DNA of 64,000 nucleotides from Phanerodontia chrysosporium. Its lineage: Eukaryota > Basidiomycota > Agaricomycetes > Polyporales > Phanerochaetaceae. The DNA lies in NCBI GenBank assembly GCA_001910725.1, contig MJGA01000024.1, positions 372,001 to 436,000 of the forward strand, written 5' to 3'. The notes beneath the pieces are model-generated. The model saw only the letters and a list, made by a program, of their open reading frames with translations. It did not search any database and was not told the origin of the DNA. Shown piece after piece: positions 1 to 11,306 of this stretch. Position 1 is the stretch's first letter. Every line of letters starts with the position of its first letter. The position numbers and the translations under genes were made by a program.

Positions 1-15
1 AATGAGCGTGGTTTC

Positions 16-41
16 CCGCGCGTGTTTCGAAACACGCGCGG
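16..41. repeat. 26-bp perfect palindrome (family A), copy 1
   Basis: A perfect inverted repeat: the 13-nt arm CCGCGCGTGTTTC is followed directly by its reverse complement. It lies upstream of the splice acceptor at 127, so it sits in an intron of the gene that runs to 4097. The same palindrome recurs in the 2887-3525 intron and at 22288-22596. Confidence 0.9.
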
Positions 42-127
42 TGACTTGGTCGATTTATATGCACGGTCCCCTTTTGAGCTCGTTTTTTCAGTTGTAGAGT
101 GATCAACTGACACAATCATCTTTGCAG

Positions 128-3100
128 ATTCTCCCCTTCTTTGACCGCTCGATACCGTACATCATCACGAAGAACTTCTCCCCGTACATCGCACGCGACT
201 TCTCCGAGGGCGTCATCGCCGCCTTTCGCAACCCCAACTCAAATATCGTCCCCAAACATGTCGACAAGGCAGTGGAAGCGGTGTGTCATGTCATGGCTAG
301 GACTATCCGTCGTGCATACATTGTACTTATGCCTCGATACAGCTGATGTGGACGCTGTACAACGAGGGCCCGCGAACTATCTACTTCATCGAGGACAAGA
401 TCAAGACCCTTGTCCCGCCTCGCCTCCTCGCCAAGGCAGAACAGGGCGCAGTCCTGTCAGATGCCTGGTTCAACAGCAACGTCCAGGATATTGACACAGC
501 GCGCACCGATTACAACGCCCGCCGCACCAACCGCACGAATAACCGTATGCTCACGAGCCTGAACGAGCAGCTCAACAAGTTGCCGCGAAGTGGCCGTACT
601 GCCGTCGTCCAGCAGAGCGCGAAAGCAGAGACAGCAAAGGGCGGCAAGGGCAAGGGCAAGGGTAAGGGCAAAGCAGCGGACACCGCCACCACGACGGCCA
701 AGGGCAAAGGCAAAGGCAAGGGCAAGGCCAGCAAAGCGACCGCAGAGGAAGCTTCCGACAACGCCGCCTACGTCCCCCCCACCACCACCACCGAGCCTAG
801 CGTCCAGACTGTCGAGTCTGCGATAACCTTCGTCGACATCGCGCCTTACCAGGACTGGCTGAACTCCGACACCTTCGACCTCCTCGAGGCCCTGACATCG
901 TACAACACCGAGCGCGAAGCTCTCCAGAACATCGTGAAGCTTTGGATCAAGGACCCCGAGAAGAAGTGGAGCGTACGCCACCAGGCTGTCACGTCAAGTC
1001 GGTCAGACGCAGGCCGATGGACACTGCGGTCCCACTACCTTTGGCCTGCGTTCACTGGGAACAGCATGAACGAGCAGATCAGCACGTTGTTCCTCGCCAT
1101 GATTTTCGAGAGCACGCACAGCAAAGTGGTGCTCCCGAAAATCATGGATGATGAGCACATGCTGCAGCTTCGTGCTTCGATCGAGGCCGCGCTCGACCCT
1201 TACTCCCAGCCTGCCCTCGTCGCCACCACGAAGTCCGTCCGGATGTTCATCTGGCCGGACGGCGCGCGGTCGGCAGAATCCATCGAGAAGAAGCGCGAGG
1301 CTGCCTTGCGCGCACGGCGTGAGCGAGCAGCCGCAAGAGCTGCACGGAATACGCGCCTGAAGGGCAAGAAGAAGGCTAACGACTCTGGCGACGTCGAGGA
1401 CCAGAACGAGGATGAAGACGGCGCGAAGGGCGAGGGCGACGAGGAAGACGAGGAAGAGAACGAAGGCGACGAGAACGAGGAAGAAGACGAGGACGACGAG
1501 GATGACGAGGACGACGAGGACGACGAGGACGATGAGGACGACGAGGATGAGGAGGACAACGACAACGACAACGACGAGGACGCAACATCGGCTTCGTCGA
1601 GCAGCGACGGTGGGTCTGAGATCTCCGCGTACACCGACGCGGAGGATGAAATCCCCATGCCGTTGGAGATGCTGCGGGCCCTCATCCTCTACCATCGCGA
1701 AATCCGCGCCGAGGTCGCCAAGGTCGAGGTAATCTTCCGACGCCTTCTCTCCGTCTCTGGCGTGTACGCTGTACACCCTGTAACCGGCATGATCGTTGTG
1801 AAGACCATCTCGAAGGCGGTCATTCAGGCACTTCAGGCAGCGTGGACAGTAAGTAGAACGTTTATTGAATGTCAGTCAAACTGAAGTATTGTATTCAGGT
1901 CATCATGGAGAATCTGGAGCGCCAGCGCGAGATCAAGGTGGGCCACCTCGACGGCTCTGACGCAGACGAGGACGAGGACGAGGACGAGGACGGTGGCCAC
2001 AGGAGCAACATGGCCCCAGGCTATTTCAAGATCAAGGGTGCCACGAACATGTTCCCGGCTCCGCTCTCAGGCCTGCGCATCGTCAACGACGTCGACCCGG
2101 CTGACCCGATCGATCTCAATGCGCTGCGCGAGGTGGAGGGCCCATCTGAACAGATGCTGGCGAAGCTCCTCCTCATTGCAACACCTGCTTCGACAGGAGG
2201 AGGTGCCAGTCTCGAGGTCCGGCGTAAGCTACGACAGAGCACGCTGAAGAAGGCCGAGGGTACGAAGCCTTCGGACATGATGGACGTCGACGAGGAGCCT
2301 CAGCCTCAGCCCCAGCCTCATCCCGCCGAAGACAGGATGGTCGTCGATGACGGGGCGCAAGCGACAGACCAAGCAGGTCCTTCATTGTCGTCATCTGCGA
2401 GAGCGACGACGAAGCCTTTGCCGAAGCCGCGCACTGTCTCCAAACGTCCACGCTCTGTGCCCACGTCGCCTGCGAAAGGTGCTGAGACTGCTGCTGCTGG
2501 TGCGCCTGCAGGTACGCGTGCAGGACGCAGCGACTCGGACCTTCGTTCTCCACCGCCGAAGAAGCATCGCGCTGCAGACTCCGAGCCCGACTCACCGACG
2601 GAAGCCACAGACCAGGTGATGGCGTTCAGGCTCACGCTTGAAGGGGAAGATGAAGAGAGCAACCCGCAAGAGGCCGGCCCGTCTGTCGGTGGTGAAGAAC
2701 AGGCAGCCCCGTCCGTGTCGCAACCTCGCGATGACACCGTCAGGAAGGACACGCAGGGCTTTGACATGGACATCGACAATGACCACGACGACGATGCGCG
2801 CGGCCAAGGTGTCGGTACAGAAGCGGTCCAACCAGTGGGTACACAGGCGACATACGCAACGAGCGAACGCTCGCCGCGTCCATCATGTGAGTGTGCTTGC
2901 CACCAATATTTGTTTGTGGACAGTCTATGTCAAAAAGATGACCCCTCTCCGCGCGTGTTTCGAAACACGCGCGGAGAGGAGCATCGATTGCCCACCACGG
3001 TCGATTTCAGTGACCACGGCCCCCACTGTGCGTTTCCCCGCGCGTGTTTCGAAACACGCGCGGAGCAGACCACGGTTTCACTCTATAGCCGCTTTACAGA

Positions 3101-4097
3101 AGCATGTGTCCCAGACCGTTGGATATCCGCGCGTGTTTCGAAACACGCGCGGAGAGGAGCATCGATTGCCCACCACGGTCGATTTCAGTGACCACGGCCC
3201 CCACTGTGCGTTTCCCCGTGCGTGTTTCGAAACACGCGCGGATTGGGGGCATCAATTGGCCACCTTGGTTGATTTCAGAGAGCATGGTCCCAACCGTGCG
3301 TTTCCCCGCACGTGTTTCTGAACACGCGCGGAGGATACCATACTTTCACTCTATGTCCTCCAGAATGTTGGATATCCGCGCGTGTTTTGGAACACGCGCG
3401 GAGGGTGATGACACTTCTTGGACAGTTGAGCCCCGACAGCTTTATACCCCTCCGTTGGCATTGTCGTCTTTGTGCTTACTCGGTCACACACATATGAAAT
3501 GACTCAACTGACATATTATATTCAGCTCCGCCTTCGCCGCTCACGACACAGCCAGCGTCTTCGCAAGTTCCTCAGGACCAGGAGCGCGAGCTCAGCGCAG
3601 ACAACGTCTTCGACGACCTCGACGCACCGCAGCTCAAGTCCGTCGACAAGGGCAAGGGCCATGCGACCACCTCGCCGAATGCTTCACATGGCAGTCCATC
3701 TCCATCCCCATCGTCGCCCGCGCCCACAGAGAGACACAGCCCTGTCCCTGACGATGCCCAAGCATCCCCCGCACCTCGCACGACATCTCTCGACGGCGCC
3801 GCTGATTCCTCGCAGCCCCTCGCACCTCTCGGCAACGTCGACGACGAGGACGAGGACGAGGAAGTGCCCCAGACGAAGAGCAAGGGGCCTCGCAAGGGCA
3901 AGAAGACAACGATCAAGCACGCTGGGAAACGTACCACCATCACCCCGGCCCAACGCGTCACTCGTAGCGCTGTTCCACATGGCTCTGTCCAAGACGAGTC
4001 CGCTGACGCAGAGGACGATACCCCTCCATCGCGTGCTCCAATCGTCGTCCGCAACAAGCCAGAGAAGGGCAAGGCCCCTAGGTACGAAGTCCTCTAA
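128..4097 (+). CDS. Acidic low-complexity protein, 5'-partial, four exons in window
   Basis: I do not recognise the family. Exons read 128-280, 343-1848, 1899-2886 and 3526-4097 (TAA); every junction has GT..AG ends and keeps the frame (phases 0, 0, 1). The true start lies left of the window, because 128 follows an acceptor (tttgcag). The protein begins inside a folded-looking stretch (about residues 1-120) and then has Lys-Gly tracts near 640-730, a well-composed middle part to about 1350, a long Asp/Glu run at about 1432-1585, and a Ser/Pro/Lys-rich tail with another acidic patch near 3838-3862. Acidic runs with KGKGK tracts are common in nuclear chromatin-associated proteins, but that role is inference only. 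The last intron is 639 nt against 50-62 nt for the others, because it carries a palindrome array. Shadow frames in the acidic part are artefacts of the GAC/GAG repeat. Confidence 0.75.
2949..3401. repeat. Six family-A palindromes inside an intron
   Basis: Copies start at 2949, 3038, 3127, 3216, 3306 and 3376. The first three are perfect; the later ones carry one to a few mismatches. The spacer after 2974 is repeated after 3152, so a roughly 178-bp unit with two palindromes was duplicated in tandem. The whole array is inside the 2887-3525 intron, between the donor gtgagt and the acceptor ttcag. Confidence 0.9.
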
Positions 4098-4440
4098 TCG
4101 CTCGCTTCGCCTGCTGCCTCTCTCGTCGCGCTCGTGCCCTCGCTCGTCTTTCTTCGCGCACTTGGCTGTCGTTCATTATGCCTAGATTCTTGCTGTCGGT
4201 TTAGGGTACATGTTGGGTTCAGGATGGGGCTAAGTACGGGTTCATGGTTATTAGAGGGTTAAGGTGGGTTTAACTAGGGTTGAAGGTGAAGTATCTGAAG
4301 TGGTGCTGAGACAGCCTATGCGCCGCGAATGTTTTGACACACTCGCGGCGAACTGACGTGAATGGTCATGGTCCCATATACACATGGGTCAGCCGCGATT
4401 GTTTCGTGACAGTCGCGGCGATGCTTACCTTTTTTCGCAA
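4098..4440. other. 3' flank of acidic gene with shared repeat segment
   Basis: No gene is visible. From about 4168 to 4290 the sequence closely matches 22824-22925, so this is a dispersed or duplicated segment. Two imperfect hairpins of the second family sit at 4321-4351 and 4391-4421. Confidence 0.6.
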
Positions 4441-5010
4441 TCATGGGCATTTGCAGCAGTCTGAGCCATTTTTAAAATTAAATAATAATCATATCGCATC
4501 CAAATAAAATCGCAAAAATAGGCATATATCGCCGCAAGTGTTTCGTGACACTCGCGGCGATGCCTACCATATTCCGCGATTTTTCCATGGGCATTTGCAG
4601 CAGCCAGACCCAATATTAAATTAAATAATGATCATATCGCATCCAAATAAAATCGCAAAAATGGGGGTGTATCGCCGCGAGTGTTTCGTGACACTCGCGG
4701 CGATGCCTACCATTTTTCGCGATTTCTTCATGGTCGTTTGCAGCAGCCTGACCCAATATTAAATTAAATAATGATCATATCGCATCCAAATAAAATCGCA
4801 AAAATAGGGGTGCATCGCCGCGAGTGTTTCGTGACATTCGCGGCGATACCTACCATTTTTTGCGATTTCTTCATGGGCACTTCGGTGGCCTGAGTAATTG
4901 TTTAAATTAAATAATAATCATATCTCATCCAAATAAAATTGCACAAGTTGGCATAAATCGCCGCGATTGTTTCGTGACATTCGCCGCGATGCCTACCATT
5001 TTTTGCGATT
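4441..5010. repeat. 143-bp tandem repeat with hairpin core, four copies
   Basis: Hairpins with 11-nt arms GCCGCGAGTGT / ACACTCGCGGC and loop TTCGTG recur at about 4530, 4673, 4816 and 4960, a spacing of 143-144 bp. The intervening AT-rich sequence (AAATTAAATAATGATCATAT, then ATCCAAATAAAATCGCAAAA) is conserved between copies. Decayed copies continue to about 5330. Confidence 0.9.
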
Positions 5011-5336
5011 TTTCCATGGGCGTTTGCAGTCAGGATTAAATAGTTATTCAAGAATGAAATCCTAAATTATAAACTGCAAGTACAGTGTTTTACCACTTTT
5101 TGAGAAACTAATTTTTTACGATGATGAACCCATATTGACATGGGTCAGCTGCAGGTGTTCTGTGACATATGCAGCGGACTGACACAGATAAAGGGTTATA
5201 TTGATATGGGTCAGCCACAACTGTTTCAAGACACTTGCGGCGAACTGAGTCACTTTTTACATTAACTAATAATGATATCTCATCCAAATAAAATCGCTGA
5301 AATTGGCACAAATTGCCACCACTGTTCGACAACATT

Positions 5337-5720
5337 CACTGTCACGGATGTGATGGTGTCACCCTATTTTTCGCCGATTTTTGGCTATTTTCCTTAATTA
5401 ATCCAACGGGCGAGCAGCCCTCGCGCCGTCTGGAGTCCTAGCCGCCCACACTCAGCACCTAGCCATTCAGCGCCAGCGCCCTGATGGCGCATCACACCTA
5501 GACGCCAGCGCATCCCACTGCGCGCTCAGACACTGCCCGGATCACCGGTCTGCCCTGCAACCGGTTCCCCAGATCGCTGAAGCGACACTGTCATCTCTGA
5601 TGACTCCCTTCGCCGAGACACGCCGAGCTGATCAGCCTGATGACACAGCCTCGGCCCGACGCAGCCTCGAGACACTGTCAGCTGACACAGCCTCGTGACA
5701 TAGCCCCAGCACAGCCTCGC
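5337..5720. other. Flank of the giant element: repeat piece plus CAGCCTCG-rich sequence
   Basis: 5337-5390 matches 22771-22810. From about 5640 the CAGCCTCG motif recurs and continues on the far side of the giant element at 19750, so the 14-kb element landed inside a pre-existing repetitive sequence. No gene seen. Confidence 0.6.
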
Positions 5721-6727
5721 TGTAACGACGCTTCTTTTGCGGTGATTAGGAAGTGTTGAGGTTGGGTGGTTAGGCCGTGGTCAACGTTCTTGCTAAACCG
5801 CCTGGATTCTCGGATCGCGACTTTGGATCGGAGGGTCTCCAGTCGTTCGTTGGGGGTTGTAGGGTAGTGTGTGGGAGTGACAAGGCTTATCCTCAGAGTC
5901 TTGAGAATATGCAGGATGTTGGGATGGGGGGGAAATAACTCAAGCAATAGCCTCGATGCTTATTGCTCTGCAGTTATTATGGCTTTGACTTCCAGTTGAA
6001 GTCCTTGAACTCTTCTCCAGGTATGGTCCTTCTGGGTACTCAAATAACTCTTGTTAGTAGGCTTTCTGCGCCTCAGATACATACTTCTGAATACTGAGCA
6101 ACGGGTTTGCTCAGGAAGCCAATCCCAGCTCTGACACTTTGAGAGCTCTGCTTTGGGGAAATTTGGATTGGTATTAAGTGGGCTACCTACGGCTGTATAT
6201 ATACTGCTGTAGGTATATTTGAAATTCCCTTATGGGATACATGATCGTGCAACCTGATTGGCTGAGCTCCCATGCTCTTCCAATTTGTCGCAGAGAAAAG
6301 TAGTTCCATAATCAATCAGCTAATGATCTGTCGTGCTGATTGAGCCTTTAGTCATCCCATACCCTAATTTCCTTCTTTTCTGACTCATACTGCTTGGCGA
6401 TGAGTCGCTTTTCAGCTTCTGAGATGCACCCTTGATTCTCTGATCGCGTTTCAGGGGGCTGTGCGATCGAGGCTTGAGTATTCGATCGCTTGATCGTGAT
6501 CGGTGGCCTTGTGATCGAGACTAGTGCAGTTGATCGTGCTCGATCATTTGGGGTGATCAGGGGGGGTGTTTGTGCAGTGATTCCAGTACCTTGGTGCCTG
6601 TATAATTCCATAGAAAGTCTTCCCTTTCTGTCTTGGCTGGAATATACTAAATAGGCACTTGCGGGTAGGCTGTACCCTTTCAGCATTTTCCTTATGTTCT
6701 TGTGTCAAACAAGTTTGACGCAGGACA
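5721..6727 (-). repeat. LTR of the 14-kb element (3' LTR in sense direction)
   Basis: The plus-strand copy starts TGTAACGACG and ends GCAGGACA. It has the same length as the partner at 18743-19749, and I saw no difference between the two on reading. Near-identity of LTRs implies a recent insertion. Confidence 0.95.
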
Positions 6728-6757
6728 TCCGGGGGTCGCTTGAAATTGCAACTGTCC

Positions 6758-9700
6758 TCAGTTGCTCTCGGAATCTTCCTCCAGATCCTCAGAACTTGAG
6801 TCCTCTTCTTCTTCCTCGTCTGTTCTTTCTTCTTCGTCTGCTCTTCGTTCCAGCTCTTCCAATGAAGGTACGGGGTCGATCTTGCTAAGGTCGGCAGCCA
6901 GTTTCTTCAGCTCCTTCTTGTCTCCTCGAGCAACATAAGGAATGAGCCGGAAGGCTGCTATTCCTGTCCTCCAATGTGCTCCATCCAATTCCTTAATGAT
7001 GTAGGATCCGCCGGCGGTTCGTCGTACAATTTCGTAGGGCCCAAAGTATCGGCTTTTCGATTTCTTGTCCAGCGATTTTTCGATGGCAGTGTTCCTGATC
7101 AATACTAGAGTCCCTGGGGCTAAAGACTCGTTGATCATGCGGGCTCTATATCGCTCTTCGAATTGTGTCTTTGACTTGAGACGCAAGGCCTTCATTGTTC
7201 GCGCTGCCTTGGCTATGTCTTCGGGTCGCTTTTGAAGTTGCCGAATTCGTAAGGCCAGTAGGTCGCTGGTTTCCATGTTGCGGGTGAAGCCATCCACCAT
7301 GAATGAGGCTTCCACCAAATCGAAGGGTAGGACTGGATGTGTGCCGTGCAACAGATAGTATGGGGAATATCCTGTCTGTTGGCGGACGGTGACTCGGTCG
7401 GCAAAGAAAGCGTGACTGACATAGTCAGGCCATTCCTTGATCCTTCCTTCGCATGACTTGAGTATTGCTTCACGGATGATAAAGTGTCCTCGTTCGACCA
7501 CTCCATTGGCTTTAGAATTGTAGGCCGAGATCTTGATGTGTGGCAGGTGATAGCGATCCATAAGTAGGCTGTATGCACCCATGAATTCTGGTCCATTGTC
7601 TGTAACGACCCATCCAACGGCGCCGTATCGACACAGGATTTGTTCCCAGAAAAACTTGGAGACTGCTTCAGCTTTCTTGTTTCGCAGGGGGCGCCCTTCG
7701 GATACGCCTGAAAGGTCATCCTTGCCGGCGATGATGCAGACATAGGCTTGGGCCTTGGGCATGTGCATGATGTCGAGGTATATTTTGACAAAGAGAGTGG
7801 CTGGAGTCGATACCATGATTGGTACTTCTGCCTTGCGCAGGGCTCGGATTTGGCATTGATGGCAGGACCGTACATGGTGGCGTACGTCGTTCCATAGTCC
7901 TGGCCAATAGAAGCGTTGTTTTACAGTTTGAAACGTGGCTAGCTCGCCTCGGTGCCCAAGTTGCTCATGGGCTGCTTCCAGAATGGCTTTGCGCTTCTCC
8001 TTTCTGAAGATGCACTTGGTGGGTATCCCGTGAGGGCTTCTTCGGTACATGGCGGGTCCTTTTACGAAGTACTTCAGGGATTTCTTGATGAACCGGTTTT
8101 TCTCCTGTATTGAGTCAAACGACGGTGTCTGGAGTGTTCGCAGGAAGTCGTAGATGTCCACTAATGTCTGTTCTGGCTTGGGAAGAACAGAAGCATATAT
8201 GCGGAGTTGCTTCACATCTTCTGGCTCGGTTTGGACATGATACAGGTCCCATTCGCCTTGTTGCCAGGAGGATAACTGGTGGGTGGCTGTTGCATGGGCG
8301 AACAGTGCGATGTCGTCCAGCCAACTGTCGTCTTCTTCTTCCATGCTTTCTCCTTCTGCTCGCTCCTTTCGTGACAAAGCATCTGGTCCTCGGTGTTTGG
8401 CTGCTGGCACATGTACCAGCTCGAAGTCAAACAGGAGAATTCCTTGTATCCAGCGGTTTATGGCTGCGTTCGGTTGAAGGTCGGGGTCGTTGAGCATGCC
8501 TTTGATGTACTTGGCATCTACTTCAACTATAAGCCTTTTGACGCCTATGAGGTGTATTCTCCAAGCACGCAATGCCCGGAAATGACCATATAGTTCTAGC
8601 TTTGGTTGCGAGTAGCGTGCTTCGCGGTCATTCATTGGAATTGAGCCGTAGCGTGCTGGTCTTCTTCGCCCTTCTTCATCGATTTGCGATAGGATAAATC
8701 CGACTGCTATGTAGCTGGAGTCTACAGCGAGAATAACTGGTCTGTCGGATTTATGGTCGATTTGTCGCAGTGCTGGGGCGGATGTGATGGCCTTCTTCAG
8801 GGTGCAGAACGCTTCTTCTCGGCGGGCATCCCAGATAAACTCGTTTCCTCTCCGGATAAGCTCAGTAAGCGGTCGTGCTTTGACTGAGTAGTTCTCAATC
8901 CATATTCTGACAGTGCCGCATAGTCCTAGGAATGCTCGTACATCCTTGACTGTTTTGAGCGGAGGCCAGCTGAGAACCTTCTCCACCTTCTGCGTATCGG
9001 GTAATCGTCCTTCTGGCGTACACTTCTGTCCTACTATAAGGACTTCTGGTCTGGCCAGTTGTACTTTGGCTGGGGAAAATGTTCCTCCTGCGTGTCCGAC
9101 TCGGTGGATTATTCGATGTACGTCGTTGGCGTGTTCCCAAATGAATCGCCGAATGCCTGGGTTTGCGGGCAGAACTTCAGGTCGTCCATTCTGATCTTTA
9201 TACTGTGATGCTGGGCCTTTGATGGGTAGGTCGTCGATAAATATGTTGGCCTTGTGTGGGATTTCGTGTTGTAGAATGAAGGACATGCAGGCCTGGAACT
9301 CAGCAGGGGAGTTCGTAAAGCCTGTGGGTAGCGATGTGATTCGTAACAGCCCAAGAGGTGTCATGAAGGCTGTTAAATCACGGCTGCGGGGGTGTACTTT
9401 GCGAGCATCGAATCCCCAATAGAGGTCGAATACAGTGTAACACTGATGTCCAGCAAAGGGTTCCACAAAACTGTCCAGGTTCGGGGGTAGTCCAGCGTCC
9501 CGTATGGTAACTTTGTTGAGGGGCTGCAAGTCATGTACGATGCGCAGCTTGCCGTTCTTTTTGCGTACACAGAACCATCTTGAGCGATAAGATGATTGGC
9601 TTGATTCGTATACTCCTGCCTCCATCTTTTCCCTTAGTAGTTGTACAACCTGGTCTAATATTCCTTGTGGTATAGGAATATTAGGGAATGCCCAAGGTAT

Positions 9701-10303
9701 GTGCGGAACTACTGGAATAATGTATGGCGTGAAGTAGTCTTCTCGAAATGATCCTCTTTCGTGGTCTTCCCAAACAAAGTGATTCTGATGGGTTTGGAGG
9801 ATATGCTTGAATAGCTTTTCCTCTTCTGGCCATAGGAATCCGTCTTCGTTTATCTTCATTTCCTTTATTCGTTCGGCTGTGAGTCTGCCTCCATTTGGGG
9901 TGAATTGTGGTGGGTGTGTAGGTAATTCTGGCAGGGAATCGAGGGGTTCTTCAGGGAAGTGTCTTTCAACCCTGGCGTCCTCGGGGAATACAGCAGGTAC
10001 AGGCTTGACTTTGCGGTCTACCCGTTTGTAGGCCGCAAACACTTCTGGTAGATGCATTGGCTTGCAGGCAGCGAAGAGTTCTTCCCCGTCCATACAAATA
10101 ATGTCATCGTCATTATCCAGAGTGGCTAAGAAATCCTCCATGGCTACTGTATACAACAGTGGAGCGTTTGGAGACTCAGCGTCTTCCTCCTCCAGGACTG
10201 TAACATATAATCCTTTCCATTCCTCCTTGTTGACTACATCTCTTGACCCGCCCAAGGGCTTGGGGTCAGATATGCATTTAATGTCTTCTTCATTTCCCAA
10301 CAT
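6758..10303 (-). CDS. pol: Gypsy pol: reverse transcriptase, RNase H, integrase
   Basis: Polyprotein of 1,181 residues from the methionine at 10303, chosen because recognisable, well-composed sequence begins there; the frame stays open further upstream to 11503 but looks non-coding. Reverse transcriptase spans about 180-460, with catalytic aspartates in VFDLYWG (D293) and FIDDL (355-359). RNase H follows with LAVDSS (about 525-530) and the GPDALSRK end motif (about 639-646). Integrase has the zinc motif H-x4-H / C-x2-C (about 779, 784, 814, 817) and the D, D, E triad in YLDIM, VTDNGPEF and VVERGH (about 844, 902, 937), then a GPY/F-type module (FGPYE, about 1087-1091) and an acidic tail. No protease or chromodomain is present here; protease is in the other frame. 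The frame differs from the gag frame, so pol needs its own start, splicing or frameshifting. Confidence 0.95.
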   Translation of the reverse strand: MLGNEEDIKCISDPKPLGGSRDVVNKEEWKGLYVTVLEEEDAESPNAPLLYTVAMEDFLATLDNDDDIICMDGEELFAACKPMHLPEVFAAYKRVDRKVKPVPAVFPEDARVERHFPEEPLDSLPELPTHPPQFTPNGGRLTAERIKEMKINEDGFLWPEEEKLFKHILQTHQNHFVWEDHERGSFREDYFTPYIIPVVPHIPWAFPNIPIPQGILDQVVQLLREKMEAGVYESSQSSYRSRWFCVRKKNGKLRIVHDLQPLNKVTIRDAGLPPNLDSFVEPFAGHQCYTVFDLYWGFDARKVHPRSRDLTAFMTPLGLLRITSLPTGFTNSPAEFQACMSFILQHEIPHKANIFIDDLPIKGPASQYKDQNGRPEVLPANPGIRRFIWEHANDVHRIIHRVGHAGGTFSPAKVQLARPEVLIVGQKCTPEGRLPDTQKVEKVLSWPPLKTVKDVRAFLGLCGTVRIWIENYSVKARPLTELIRRGNEFIWDARREEAFCTLKKAITSAPALRQIDHKSDRPVILAVDSSYIAVGFILSQIDEEGRRRPARYGSIPMNDREARYSQPKLELYGHFRALRAWRIHLIGVKRLIVEVDAKYIKGMLNDPDLQPNAAINRWIQGILLFDFELVHVPAAKHRGPDALSRKERAEGESMEEEDDSWLDDIALFAHATATHQLSSWQQGEWDLYHVQTEPEDVKQLRIYASVLPKPEQTLVDIYDFLRTLQTPSFDSIQEKNRFIKKSLKYFVKGPAMYRRSPHGIPTKCIFRKEKRKAILEAAHEQLGHRGELATFQTVKQRFYWPGLWNDVRHHVRSCHQCQIRALRKAEVPIMVSTPATLFVKIYLDIMHMPKAQAYVCIIAGKDDLSGVSEGRPLRNKKAEAVSKFFWEQILCRYGAVGWVVTDNGPEFMGAYSLLMDRYHLPHIKISAYNSKANGVVERGHFIIREAILKSCEGRIKEWPDYVSHAFFADRVTVRQQTGYSPYYLLHGTHPVLPFDLVEASFMVDGFTRNMETSDLLALRIRQLQKRPEDIAKAARTMKALRLKSKTQFEERYRARMINESLAPGTLVLIRNTAIEKSLDKKSKSRYFGPYEIVRRTAGGSYIIKELDGAHWRTGIAAFRLIPYVARGDKKELKKLAADLSKIDPVPSLEELERRADEEERTDEEEEEDSSSEDLEEDSESN

Positions 10304-11306
10304 CTCCTTAGGTCTCCTGGGGTCTTCTGGTGCCTGGGTTGCCAAGGCTGTGTGATAGTACCCTTGTGTTTGAGTTCGGGTATTACTGGAATATTCTTGT
10401 GATTTTTCCGATTTTATATGCGGATGTGCAGCAGGTAACTTGTCTGCGGCTGATCTGGCGCCAAAGGTCTGGGTTGCAGGTTCGAATCCTGCTCGTGCTT
10501 CTGGATTTTCTTGCGCTGAGCCTCGTCGCAATCCTTGTGGCATGCCCGAGGGTTGGCCGAGGTCAGGTGCTGATTTGTGGCGCGCGCCTTGCTCGCGGGC
10601 GCTCGCCGAGTGCAAGGGTTCGATTCTCGTGGGTGCCGTGTGCTGAATATTCAAGACCGAGGCAAGGCCGAGGCGCTTAGCTGACCCGGGGGTCGCTTGA
10701 GCACTGAAGTCTCGTCTCGTTGCGAAATCTCGAATATCCGGCTCACGTGCCGGTTTCAGAGGCTCCGTAATTTTCTGTAGTTTAATATACAAGGGGTAAG
10801 TCCATCTTTCGAGTCCATAGGTCAAGATAATACTGCAAAGAAAATAAACAAATTTTTCGAGAGTTTTGTAAACTAAGAAAAATTCGCCCGGGTCAAATGT
10901 CCATATGAGCGTCGCGCTCCTACTGATACAAGTACATACGAAAAGGAAAAAAGTACCGGGAGATATGTTTTTGTTGCCGCCACGCGCCCTGACGCTCGTC
11001 ATGGTGCTTTCGCACTCGGGAGCCGGTGGCAGCGCGGCGGCATTTCTTGTGCAGAGGCTCGCGAGCGTGCGGGCGACGTAGCTACGCCCGAGCTGGCCGG
11101 TGCCTGCGCTTGTACATAATAAAAATCCTAGTCCTAAAATGTCCGGTCGCAGTCCAATGTCTGTGTCAGTCCAGAGTTCGTACAAAACGAAGCTAAAACA
11201 AAGAAAAACATATCTGTAGCGCATTGCGTTTGCGCCGAAGTCCGTGGTCGAGGTTGTCCGTGTGCCGTAGTTATTTCCGTGGTGCGCCTTCATGCGCGTA
11301 TCTTCT
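10304..11306 (-). other. 1-kb spacer between gag-frame stop and pol
   Basis: The pol frame is open here by chance or with a purpose, but the composition looks non-coding. On the plus strand there is a perfect tRNA-type T arm (10476-10492, five-base stem around TTCGAAT) and a second B-box-like GGTTCGATTCT (10617-10627). On the minus strand a strong acceptor (tttctttgcag) ends at 10833. The block ccgggggtcgcttga at 10686-10700 is also found next to the LTR at 6729-6743. Confidence 0.6.

Noticed and set aside
1003..1776. Long antisense frames over the acidic-protein gene
   Set aside because: They are produced by the GAC/GAG repeats read on the other strand; no splice or promoter support.
2638..3500. 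Coding frames with repeated ACFETRA or VSKHAR phrases
   Set aside because: These are translations of the palindrome repeats inside an intron.
4530..4990. CRISPR-like array, because of regularly spaced palindromes
   Set aside because: The spacers are themselves conserved copies of one repeat and the DNA is eukaryotic.
10440..10650. Complete tRNA genes in the Gypsy spacer
   Set aside because: The first has a perfect T arm but no matching 5' acceptor strand; the second has only a B-box.
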